From positions 1-8,210 of the forward strand of contig JAGXHD010000100.1 of the NCBI GenBank assembly GCA_024636395.1: 8,210 nucleotides of DNA, in the 5' to 3' direction. Positions 1-5,543 of this stretch are shown one piece after another (position 1 is the stretch's first letter; each line of letters begins with the position of its first letter). This stretch comes from Sulfitobacter sp. Its GTDB lineage: Bacteria; Pseudomonadota; Alphaproteobacteria; Rhodobacterales; Rhodobacteraceae. The translations under genes and the position numbers were made by a program. The notes beneath the pieces were generated by a model. That model had not been told where the DNA came from, searched no databases, and worked only from the letters and a program-made list of their open reading frames with translations.

Positions 1-735
1 GAACTGCACGAACTCCATGTCCTGCAAAGGCAGACCGGCACGCGCTGTCATCCCGCCGCCGTCGCCGGTGCAGGTATGCGCAGAGGTAGCACTGAAATAC
101 GCGCGGCCGTAGCCGCCCGTCGCCAGCACCACCATCTTGGCGCTGAACAGATGCATCGTACCGTCGTCGAGCTTCCAACACAGGACGCCCTGGCAAACAC
201 CATCCTCGGACATCACGAGATCAATGGCGAAATATTCGATGTAGAATTCCGCGTTATGCTTGAGCGACTGGCCGTAAAGCGTGTGCAGGATCGCGTGGCC
301 GGTCCGGTCGGCGGCGGCGCAAGTGCGCTGCACCGGCGGACCCTCGCCGAATTCGGTCGTGTGGCCACCAAAGGGACGCTGGTAAATCTTGCCCTCTTCG
401 GTCCGCGAGAACGGCACGCCGTAGTGCTCAAGCTCATATACCGCCTTTGGCGCCTCACGCGCTAGATATTCCATCGCGTCCGTATCGCCGAGCCAGTCGG
501 AGCCCTTTACAGTGTCGTACATGTGCCACTGCCAGCTGTCGGGGCCCATGTTGCTCAAAGAGGCGGCGATGCCACCCTGCGCCGCGACCGTGTGGGAGCG
601 TGTCGGAAAAACCTTGGAGATACAGGCCGTTTTCAGCCCCTGCTCCGCCATGCCGAGCGTGGCGCGCAATCCCGCGCCGCCCGCTCCGACGACAACAACA
701 TCATATTCGTGGGTCTCATAATCATAAGCAGCCAT
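1..735 (-). CDS. sdhA: Succinate dehydrogenase flavoprotein subunit SdhA, N-terminal part (cut by window edge)
   Basis: This is the catalytic FAD subunit of respiratory complex II, which oxidises succinate to fumarate on the cytoplasmic face of the membrane. Only the first 245 codons are in the window, of roughly 590-600 in the family. Seen directly: the dinucleotide-binding GAGGAG motif at residues 17-22; the SHTVAAQGG motif, whose His48 matches the histidine that carries covalent FAD in SdhA/FrdA; an RTCAAADRTGHAILHTLYGQ-type block; and an ATGGYGR block. The visible part ends at QDMEFVQF, directly before the expected HPTG active-site segment. The start at 735 is chosen because GAGGG lies about 8 bases upstream and the protein begins with a short tail before the FAD fold. 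It follows sdhD on the same strand after a 199-bp spacer, and sdhB is expected further on, outside the window. Confidence 0.97.
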   Translation of the reverse strand, partial: MAAYDYETHEYDVVVVGAGGAGLRATLGMAEQGLKTACISKVFPTRSHTVAAQGGIAASLSNMGPDSWQWHMYDTVKGSDWLGDTDAMEYLAREAPKAVYELEHYGVPFSRTEEGKIYQRPFGGHTTEFGEGPPVQRTCAAADRTGHAILHTLYGQSLKHNAEFYIEYFAIDLVMSEDGVCQGVLCWKLDDGTMHLFSAKMVVLATGGYGRAYFSATSAHTCTGDGGGMTARAGLPLQDMEFVQF

Positions 736-835
736 ATCATGCCCTCTTCAAAGCTTGGGGTGCGTCCGAAAACCGATCACGACCCTATCTGTTTCTGCGG
801 CGCACTGCGCGCCCAATCCTGCGGTAATCCCTATC

Positions 836-860
836 GGCGGAGCGACCCGCCTTTTTCTTT
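836..860 (+). terminator. Terminator-like hairpin, plus strand, antisense to the sdh transcript
   Basis: Arms GGCGG (836-840) and CCGCC (847-851) with a 6-base loop are followed directly by TTTTTCTTT on the plus strand. This is the layout of an intrinsic terminator, but no plus-strand gene lies upstream. It could only end antisense transcripts coming through the 5' part of sdhA. The stem is only 5 bp, so this is a weak call. Confidence 0.3.
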
Positions 861-874
861 AATCTAGCATGGTT

Positions 875-900
875 GGCGGAACCTGACAGGTCAATCCGCC
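875..900. repeat. Inverted repeat in the sdhD-sdhA spacer
   Basis: The arms GGCGGA and TCCGCC enclose a second pairing, ACCT with AGGT, separated by a 3-base loop and a 3-base bulge. In the sdh transcript this would form a stable stem-loop about 35 bases after the sdhD stop. No T-run follows it on the minus strand, so it does not look like a terminator. A role in mRNA processing or stability is inference only. Confidence 0.5.
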
Positions 901-934
901 ACACCAATTGTCGCAGCACAAATCGCCTGCCTGA

Positions 935-1306
935 TCACAGTGCGAGCCGTGCGAGGGCGAAAATACCGACCGCGGCTGCGCCGTAACTGATGCAGGTCAT
1001 CGCGATAATCGAAATTTTTTGCGCCAGCCCATGCACATAGTCCTCCAGCAGCGTTTGTACCCCGTCGTTGAAGTGCTTGAACGTCACGAGGATGGTCAAC
1101 CCGGCAACGATCGCGGGGAACGGGCGGCCGTAATAGGCCACAATTTCCTCATAAGAGCCGCCAAGGGCTGCGCCAAACGTAAACACGAAAAGCGGCAGCA
1201 GGATCAGCAAAGCGACCGAGCTGAGTGTCATCGACCAGTGATGTGCTGTGCCCGATTTGGCCGAGCCGAGGCCCATCGCGCGTTTGCGGTCTGTCAAAAA
1301 TGCCAT
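935..1306 (-). CDS. sdhD: Succinate dehydrogenase membrane anchor subunit SdhD
   Basis: This 123-residue membrane anchor of complex II pairs with SdhC to hold heme b and form the ubiquinone site. The N-terminal GSAKSGTAHHW segment is typical of alphaproteobacterial SdhD. Three hydrophobic segments are visible, at about residues 27-49, 63-78 and 97-120. His78 in the HFNDGVQTLLEDYV motif matches the heme-ligand histidine, and Asp89-Tyr90 match the conserved Asp-Tyr of the quinone site in E. coli SdhD. The start at 1306 is supported by GAGGAG about 6 bases upstream. That Shine-Dalgarno overlaps the sdhC stop codon, since the spacing between the two genes is only 10 bases, so translational coupling is likely. 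Confidence 0.93.
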   Translation of the reverse strand: MAFLTDRKRAMGLGSAKSGTAHHWSMTLSSVALLILLPLFVFTFGAALGGSYEEIVAYYGRPFPAIVAGLTILVTFKHFNDGVQTLLEDYVHGLAQKISIIAMTCISYGAAAVGIFALARLAL

Positions 1307-1316
1307 GATGCTCTCC

Positions 1317-1700
1317 TCAAACCAGCAATACGGTGATCAGTGTCAGCACGACCGAGCCGCCGATACAGGCCCAACCCAGCTTTTCCGCCGTGGGCACGTC
1401 CATCATCACCGCATTGTCCCAGATCAGATGCCGTACACCAGCGAGGGTATGATACCACAATCCGAGTACCGAGAAAAACAGGATCAGATCGCCGAACCAG
1501 CTCGTCAGAAACCCATTCACGATCGCAAAGTATTCCGAGCCGCTCGCAGCTGCCAGAAACCACCACACTACCAGCAGCGCAGAGATCAGCATCGCATTGC
1601 CCGTAATCCGCGTCAGGATGGATGTCATCGAGGTCAGCTGCGGGCGGTAAATCGACAAGTGGGGCGACAGGGGGCGGTTTCCCCGGTTCACATCGGCCAT
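1317..1700 (-). CDS. sdhC: Succinate dehydrogenase cytochrome b556 subunit SdhC
   Basis: This 127-residue heme b-binding membrane anchor is the first gene of the sdh operon. The family signature RPLSPHLSIYR lies at residues 9-19. Ser27 and Arg31 fall at the same numbers as the quinone-site residues Ser27 and Arg31 of E. coli SdhC, and His84 in the YHTLAGVRHLIWD block matches the heme ligand. Three hydrophobic stretches, at about 35-53, 66-90 and 110-127, fit the usual three-helix anchor. The start at 1700 follows a strong AAAGGAG Shine-Dalgarno. Upstream lies a 216-bp region with the mdh terminator and two identical palindromes, so sdhCDA is probably transcribed from its own promoter rather than only by read-through from mdh. 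Confidence 0.95.
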   Translation of the reverse strand: MADVNRGNRPLSPHLSIYRPQLTSMTSILTRITGNAMLISALLVVWWFLAAASGSEYFAIVNGFLTSWFGDLILFFSVLGLWYHTLAGVRHLIWDNAVMMDVPTAEKLGWACIGGSVVLTLITVLLV

Positions 1701-1826
1701 ATCAGGCTCCTTTTGGATAGTTGGCGCTACACTTACCTAATTTTTCCCTAGTGTCACGGGGGCAAGCGGGAAATCGCGGGGCCGTTTGGCAGAATTGAAC
1801 GGAAAATTGTCGCAGTATGCAATTTT

Positions 1827-1856
1827 TGTGATCACACGATTATACCTGTGATCACA
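1827..1856 (-). promoter_or_regulatory. Twin palindrome TGTGATCACA flanking a -10-like TATAAT, candidate sdh operon promoter/operator
   Basis: Two perfect 10-bp palindromes TGTGATCACA lie at 1827-1836 and 1847-1856, starting 20 bp apart, which is close to two helical turns. Between them, on the sdh strand, is TATAAT (1844 to 1839). No good -35 hexamer is seen 16-18 bp upstream of it, which would fit a promoter that depends on or is blocked by a bound regulator. A second weaker pair on the same strand is TTGCAT-N17-TTCAAT, further downstream. The element lies about 130-155 bp before the sdhC start and just beyond the mdh terminator. The palindrome has no 6-bp spacer, so it is not a standard CRP site. 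The cognate regulator is unknown. Confidence 0.5.
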
Positions 1857-1861
1857 AGATG

Positions 1862-1894
1862 CAAAAAAGGCGCCCCGTTTTCGGAGCGCCTTTT
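1862..1894 (-). terminator. Intrinsic terminator of mdh
   Basis: A 13-bp stem (1865-1877 with 1882-1894, one G-T wobble on the minus strand) closes a four-base loop. On the minus strand a run of six T follows (complement of 1863-1868). It begins about 20 bases after the mdh stop codon, so it separates mdh transcription from sdhC. Confidence 0.85.
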
Positions 1895-1916
1895 ATATCT
1901 GTCTCTTAAAAAGGAC

Positions 1917-2879
1917 TCAGCCCAGGGAACTGTCGATCGCCTTGCACGCGTCCACAAGCCCTTTGACCGCGCTCACAGAACTGTCGAACATCGCCTGCTC
2001 GTCCTTGTTCATGGAGATCTCCACAACCTTCTCGATACCTCCCGCGCCGATCACTGTGGGCACGCCGACGTAGAAGCCGTCAAGCCCGTAGGCACCCGAC
2101 ACATAGGCGGCACAGGGCAGGACGCGCTTCTGGTCCTTGAGATAGGCCTCGGCCATCTCGATCGCCGATTGCGCGGGCGCATAGAACGCAGAGCCGGTCT
2201 TCAGCAGGCCAACGATTTCCGCGCCGCCGTCCCGGGTGCGCTGCACGATCGCATCGAGCTTTTCCTGCGAGGTCCAGCCCATGCTCACCAGATCGGGGAG
2301 CGGGATGCCCGCCACTGTGGAATACCGCACGAGCGGCACCATCGTATCGCCGTGCCCGCCCAGAACGAAAGCTGTCACATCACGCATCGACACCTGAAAC
2401 TCTTCCGCCAGAAAATGCCGGAACCGCGCCGAATCGAGCACGCCTGCCATGCCGCAGACCTTCTCATGCGGGAGCCCGGAAAATTCGCGCAGCGCCCAGA
2501 CCATCGCATCGAGCGGATTGGTGATACAAATGACGAATGCGTCGGGTGCGTGCTTCGCGATGCCCTCGCCTACGGATTTCATGACCTTGAGGTTGATGCC
2601 CAGCAGATCGTCGCGGCTCATGCCCGGCTTGCGCGCCACACCGGCGGTCACGATGCACACATCAGCGCCCGCAATATCGGCATAATCCTGCGTGCCCGAG
2701 AGCGCAGCATCGAAACCTGCGGAGGGACCGGATTCGGCGATATCAAGGGCTTTGCCCTGTGGCAGACCCTCGGCGATGTCAAACATCACCACATCACCCA
2801 GTTCTTTTACAGCAGCGAGGTGGGCAAGCGTGCCACCGATGTTACCCGCGCCGATCAGTGCAATCTTGGCTCTAGCCAT
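1917..2879 (-). CDS. mdh: Malate dehydrogenase (NAD+)
   Basis: This cytoplasmic enzyme interconverts malate and oxaloacetate with NAD in the TCA cycle. The protein has 320 residues, the usual length for the LDH-like (lactate-type) malate dehydrogenases of alphaproteobacteria. Seen: nucleotide-binding GAGNIGG at residues 10-16; Asp34 at the end of the second strand, as expected for NAD rather than NADP; substrate arginines in ARKPGMSR (Arg83, Arg89); ITNPLD at 119-124; and the catalytic pair Asp149/His176, the latter in LGGHGDTMVPL. An in-frame ATG 32 codons upstream gives a poorly conserved leader, so the start at 2879 is preferred; GGAG lies 10 bases before it. It is flanked by terminators on both sides and so probably forms a single-gene unit. 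In relatives, mdh usually lies beside suc and sdh genes. Confidence 0.97.
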   Translation of the reverse strand: MARAKIALIGAGNIGGTLAHLAAVKELGDVVMFDIAEGLPQGKALDIAESGPSAGFDAALSGTQDYADIAGADVCIVTAGVARKPGMSRDDLLGINLKVMKSVGEGIAKHAPDAFVICITNPLDAMVWALREFSGLPHEKVCGMAGVLDSARFRHFLAEEFQVSMRDVTAFVLGGHGDTMVPLVRYSTVAGIPLPDLVSMGWTSQEKLDAIVQRTRDGGAEIVGLLKTGSAFYAPAQSAIEMAEAYLKDQKRVLPCAAYVSGAYGLDGFYVGVPTVIGAGGIEKVVEISMNKDEQAMFDSSVSAVKGLVDACKAIDSSLG

Positions 2880-2973
2880 TGTGTACGTGCTCCATAAGGT
2901 TTGCGTTGCGTGGGGGATAAACCCATCGGTCCCCGCGCGCAAGACGACTGACGCGGAGCACGCCCCATTGCAC
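2880..2973 (-). promoter_or_regulatory. Probable mdh promoter region
   Basis: Because a terminator closes the upstream gene at 2974-3003, the mdh promoter must lie in these 94 bases. The best pair I can see on the minus strand is CTTGCG-N17-TTATCC, which is only a weak match to the sigma-70 consensus. One TTGCGC half-site (minus strand, 2942-2937) resembles those repeated upstream of the malyl-CoA gene. The exact promoter is not resolved. Confidence 0.3.
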
Positions 2974-3003
2974 AAAAAAGACCGCCCGGGGCGGGGCGGC
3001 CTT
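2974..3003 (-). terminator. Intrinsic terminator of the downstream PRC-barrel gene
   Basis: A GC-rich 10-bp stem (2978-2987 with 2994-3003, one wobble on the minus strand) with a 6-base loop is followed on the minus strand by six T (complement of 2974-2979). It lies about 60 bases after the stop of the PRC-barrel gene and before mdh. Confidence 0.85.
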
Positions 3004-3061
3004 TCTCTGCTTCACATTGCAGGCTCCGTCGCCGAGGAGGCGAGTACTGAGCGCGCGCCGC

Positions 3062-3613
3062 TTACATCTCTGCGCGCTCGAAAGCGGGAGCAGCTTCCAG
3101 CTCTTCCACGGATGTCTTCACCACGAGGAAGTAATCGTCGCTTTCGCCCTCTTCTTGTACGACGCTGATGGCACTCATCGGTACAGTCACATCACGTTCG
3201 CCGATTCCGATGAACCCGCCAATGCCCAGCACAACAGCAGACACGTCTCCGTCAGCCGTCACGATGATGTCGTTGATCTCGCCGATATCATCCCACTCCG
3301 TTTCGGATCCGGCCGCGACGTCCATGGTTGCATCCATATCCTGCTCGACGTTGTACACGCGCATACCGATCAGATTAGAGGCGAAAAGGTCTGTCGGATT
3401 CGCCATTACAGACCCGATGCCCATCGTCGCAATTGTCCCAGCCGGTGTGCCGGTTGCCATTGCGCCGCTTTCGGTGCTCATGGTGCCGGACGTATCTGTA
3501 TTCGTAACCCCCGATGTGTCAGGGCCCTCGGCCGGAGCGGTGGTTTCGGACTGAGCGAATGCCGGCGCTGACAGCGACATGACGATAGCGGTTGTTGCAA
3601 GAAACTTATACAT
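3062..3613 (-). CDS. Exported PRC-barrel domain protein (183 aa)
   Basis: The function is not established. The N-terminus MYKFLATTAIVMSLSAPAFA followed by Gln is a clear Sec signal peptide (cleavage after residue 20), so the protein should be periplasmic. Residues 21-70 are a low-complexity linker rich in Thr, Ser, Gly, Ala and Met. Residues about 76-175 form a PRC-barrel-like domain with the typical blocks LIGMRVYN, IGEINDIIVTADG and GIGGFIGIGERDVTVP. The start at 3613 is fixed by an almost ideal TAGGAGGT Shine-Dalgarno and by the signal peptide; a longer reading frame upstream has neither. A GGAAC-N17-CGTT element 50-75 bases upstream suggests control by an ECF sigma factor. The neighbouring gene on the same strand encodes a shorter paralogue, 146 bp away. 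Similar genes are common in Rhodobacterales, and a stress-related envelope role is only a guess. Confidence 0.88.
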   Translation of the reverse strand: MYKFLATTAIVMSLSAPAFAQSETTAPAEGPDTSGVTNTDTSGTMSTESGAMATGTPAGTIATMGIGSVMANPTDLFASNLIGMRVYNVEQDMDATMDVAAGSETEWDDIGEINDIIVTADGDVSAVVLGIGGFIGIGERDVTVPMSAISVVQEEGESDDYFLVVKTSVEELEAAPAFERAEM

Positions 3614-3662
3614 CGTATTACCTCCTAAAGCGTTGTTACATAAGCGTAACTTCTGAAATACA

Positions 3663-3688
3663 AACGCATGGAGCTTCAAAAAGGTTCC
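3663..3688 (-). promoter_or_regulatory. EcfG-type (general stress sigma) promoter candidate
   Basis: On the minus strand GGAAC (3688-3684), a 17-base spacer and CGTT (3666-3663) match the published consensus of alphaproteobacterial EcfG promoters, GGAAC-N16/17-cGTT. Transcription would begin near 3655, giving a 5' leader of about 40 bases before the PRC-barrel gene at 3613, a sensible distance. The flank further upstream (3708-3726) is strongly AT-rich. Other ECF sigma groups also use GGAAC, so the exact sigma factor is inferred. Confidence 0.5.
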
Positions 3689-3759
3689 GTCGCAACTCAC
3701 CGATTTGTTATAATTTTTGATAATTGTCGGGCATCGGCATCCAAACCGCTGCGCCAGGA

Positions 3760-4191
3760 TCACTCAACGTCGAATTTATTGAAACGTGGCGCGTCATCCA
3801 GAACGTCCTCGTACGTGTAGATGACGAAATACCGATCGCCCCGCACATCCGTCACCACTGTCAGCCCGTCCATGGCCGCGGTCACCTCGCGGTCCGCAAG
3901 ACCCCAGAATCCGCCTACGCTCATCACGATCGCCTCGACCGTTCCATCAGCGTTGATCATCACATCCTTGATATGCGCGATCCGCTCAAAACGCTCGGCC
4001 CCGTCCAGCGCCATCGGCGCATCTGTATTGGGCCGTCCGCGGAAGTTATAAACCGGCTCGCCGATCATCTCGCGCACCAGCAGGCTGGCGTCGCTCATCT
4101 TCACGATGCCCACCTCGGTCTGTTCCGATTGTGCATGCGCCGCTCCGGTCAATGCAATCATCAAGGCGGTCAAGCTCAGCAAAATCTTCAT
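3760..4191 (-). CDS. Exported PRC-barrel domain protein, shorter paralogue (143 aa)
   Basis: The function is unknown. Residues 1-20 (MKILLSLTALMIALTGAAHA) are a Sec signal peptide, and the mature protein starts at about Gln21. Residues about 35-135 are a PRC-barrel-like domain with REMIGEPVYNF, IAHIKDVMINADGTVEAIVMSVGGFWGLADREV and YFVIYTYEDVL. These align block for block with the 183-residue neighbour (ADG, GGF-G, R-V, a YF pair near the C-terminus), so the two are tandem paralogues. This one lacks the Thr/Ser-rich linker. The start at 4191 is supported by GGAGG about 10 bases upstream and by the signal peptide. The gene is divergent from the TauE-like transporter gene; the 99-bp region between them holds a TTGACA on this strand and an inverted repeat. 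Confidence 0.87.
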   Translation of the reverse strand: MKILLSLTALMIALTGAAHAQSEQTEVGIVKMSDASLLVREMIGEPVYNFRGRPNTDAPMALDGAERFERIAHIKDVMINADGTVEAIVMSVGGFWGLADREVTAAMDGLTVVTDVRGDRYFVIYTYEDVLDDAPRFNKFDVE

Positions 4192-4224
4192 GTCGCGGGT
4201 CCTCCACAAGGCCAGTTCAAAAAC

Positions 4225-4255
4225 AGCGGTTGGTGCGCCCAACGCTACCTGTCAA
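4225..4255 (-). promoter_or_regulatory. Candidate promoter/operator between the PRC-barrel and TauE-like genes
   Basis: On the minus strand a perfect -35 hexamer TTGACA (4255-4250) is followed by an inverted repeat at 4225-4246: AGCG-g-TTGG, 5 bases, CCAA-CGCT in plus-strand reading. The repeat covers the spacer and the expected -10 position, where the sequence (CAACCG) is a poor hexamer. A repressor or activator site overlapping the promoter core is a plausible reading, but no regulator is identified. Confidence 0.3.
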
Positions 4256-4290
4256 AGATAATAATAAGAGGGCGAATTCAAGAGGCACAC

Positions 4291-5046
4291 ATGCTCAATC
4301 TCGATCTTTGGTTTTTCACCGTGGCAGGGCCCGCAGTCATGTTTGCAGGTATCTCGAAAGGAGGATTTGGCTCCGGAGCAGCCTTTGCCGCCGCTTCCGT
4401 ACTGGCGCTCGTCGTCGATCCGGGCCTTGCCCTCGGCGTGATGCTGCCGCTGCTGATGCTCATCGATCTGGCGTCGGTCAGAGCCTATTGGGGCCGCTGG
4501 CATCTGCGCGAGGCACTGCTTTTGATTGTGGGCGGACTGCCCGGCGTGGCCCTCGGCACGGTGCTCTACAGGGTCGCCTCCCCCGATATGCTTCGCCTGC
4601 TGATCGGGCTCGTCTCCATCGGCTTTGTCGCCTGGCAGATCGCCGTCAAGGGCGGCTGGCTCCGCTTCGGCGCGCGCCGCATGCCCGATGGTGCAGGGCT
4701 GGTCGCAGGAGCCGTAGCGGGGTTCACGAGCTTCGTGAGCCATGCGGGCGGGCCTCCTGCGGCGGTCTTTCTTCTCTCGCGCGGGCTTACAAAGACTGGG
4801 TATCAGGCCACATCGGTGCTCATCTTCTGGGCCATCAATATCTTTAAGTTCGTCCCTTACGCCTTCTTGGGCATGTTTACCCAACAAACCGCCACGGCAA
4901 ACCTCGTACTCGCCCCCTTCGCGCTGCTGGGCGCGTGGCTTGGCGTTCGCGCGCACCGGCTTGTGCCGGAGCGGGCGTTTTTCACGCTCACCTACATACT
5001 GCTCACGGTAACCGGCGCGAAACTCATCTGGGACGGGCTGACCTGA
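4291..5046 (+). CDS. TauE/SafE-family membrane transporter (sulfite/sulfonate exporter-like)
   Basis: This 251-residue, strongly hydrophobic protein has about eight membrane segments, arranged as two similar halves. The hallmark motifs of the TauE/SafE (DUF81) family are present: GISKGGFGSGAAF at residues 20-32 in the first half and FVSHAGGPPAAVFLLSRGL at 148-166 in the second. Characterised members export sulfite or organosulfonate products such as sulfoacetate, but the family is broad. Substrate cannot be read from the sequence, and no sulfur-metabolism gene lies nearby, so the name is at family level only. The start at 4291 has GAGG 5 bases upstream; the longer upstream frame has no support and overlaps the opposite PRC-barrel gene. 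The gene is divergent from that gene and convergent with the next one, with 10 bp between stop codons. Confidence 0.9.
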   Translation: MLNLDLWFFTVAGPAVMFAGISKGGFGSGAAFAAASVLALVVDPGLALGVMLPLLMLIDLASVRAYWGRWHLREALLLIVGGLPGVALGTVLYRVASPDMLRLLIGLVSIGFVAWQIAVKGGWLRFGARRMPDGAGLVAGAVAGFTSFVSHAGGPPAAVFLLSRGLTKTGYQATSVLIFWAINIFKFVPYAFLGMFTQQTATANLVLAPFALLGAWLGVRAHRLVPERAFFTLTYILLTVTGAKLIWDGLT

Positions 5047-5056
5047 AACGCAAGTC

Positions 5057-5386
5057 TCAGGCGTCGTTGCCCTTGGGCGGCAGCGCCTCCGCGACCGTCT
5101 CGAACGATTGGCCGGATGCCACGAGACAGCTTACGCCAGTGGCCATCGTCACGATAATCGTCCAACTCTCGGTCTCGGCGCTCGCAAAAACCTCGATCAT
5201 CTGGTTGTTCGATCCAATTCCGATGCTTTGCCGCGTCTCGCCATAGCCGCTTGCCAACCGCTCGACCACCGCCGCCCGCGGGCCGCAGTTGCGCGCCGAT
5301 TGGGCGCTGGCTTGCGTCGCCCCGATGAAAATTGCCGCCGCTGCCGTAAGCGCGGCAAGGTGGATAAACTTCATTGTCCGTGTCAT
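5057..5386 (-). CDS. Small exported two-cysteine protein of unknown function (109 aa)
   Basis: I do not recognise a named family, though proteins of this type appear common in Rhodobacterales. Residues 1-28 form a signal peptide (Arg/Lys start, hydrophobic stretch AALTAAAAIFIGA, cleavage at ASA-Q), so the product should be periplasmic. The mature part of about 80 residues has exactly two cysteines, Cys34 (NCGPR) and Cys87 (GVSCLV), which could form a disulfide. The middle (residues 45-90) reads as a small beta-rich fold: YGETRQSIGIGSNNQMIEVF, then SWTIIVTMATG. The start at 5386 is preferred because GGAAGGG lies about 8 bases upstream; a second ATG four codons later would keep most of the signal. 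It lies tail to tail with the TauE-like gene and head to head with the malyl-CoA gene. Confidence 0.8.
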   Translation of the reverse strand: MTRTMKFIHLAALTAAAAIFIGATQASAQSARNCGPRAAVVERLASGYGETRQSIGIGSNNQMIEVFASAETESWTIIVTMATGVSCLVASGQSFETVAEALPPKGNDA

Positions 5387-5543
5387 ATCAGTGCCCTTCC
5401 AGTGTGAAGCGGCGGCGCGGCAAACATCCCGGGGCCACCGAATTGATAATGTCCTTGCCCGAGCACCCCGATCTGCGCTCCGGCAACACTCCAATCCTGC
5501 GCTTCAAGCTCTCAAAACAGAGTTAACGCCGCGTCCGCGCCCG

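Noticed and set aside
1827..1856. CRP/FNR-type binding site
   Set aside because: A CRP site needs TGTGA and TCACA separated by six bases, and here they are directly joined. FNR needs TTGAT-N4-ATCAA, which is also absent. The palindromes were therefore kept as an unassigned operator.
1827..1860. Start of a CRISPR-like or tandem repeat array
   Set aside because: Only two short palindromic copies are present, with a 10-bp gap and no further repeats on either side. This is the layout of an operator, not of an array.
1848..2897. Long plus-strand open frame (349 codons) opposite mdh
   Set aside because: It is fully antisense to a confidently identified malate dehydrogenase, has His/Arg-rich composition with no recognisable domain, and starts within the regulatory palindrome/terminator region. 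It is a typical GC-rich shadow frame.
3724..4290. N-terminal extension of about 189 codons to the TauE-like protein
   Set aside because: The extension overlaps the opposite PRC-barrel gene completely, is not hydrophobic and does not look like the family. The ATG at 4291 has a ribosome binding site and gives the normal family length.
4252..4956. Minus-strand open frame (234 codons) opposite the TauE-like gene
   Set aside because: It has a charged, Gly/Arg/Gln-rich composition typical of an antisense reading of a membrane-protein gene, with no domain and no ribosome binding site noted.
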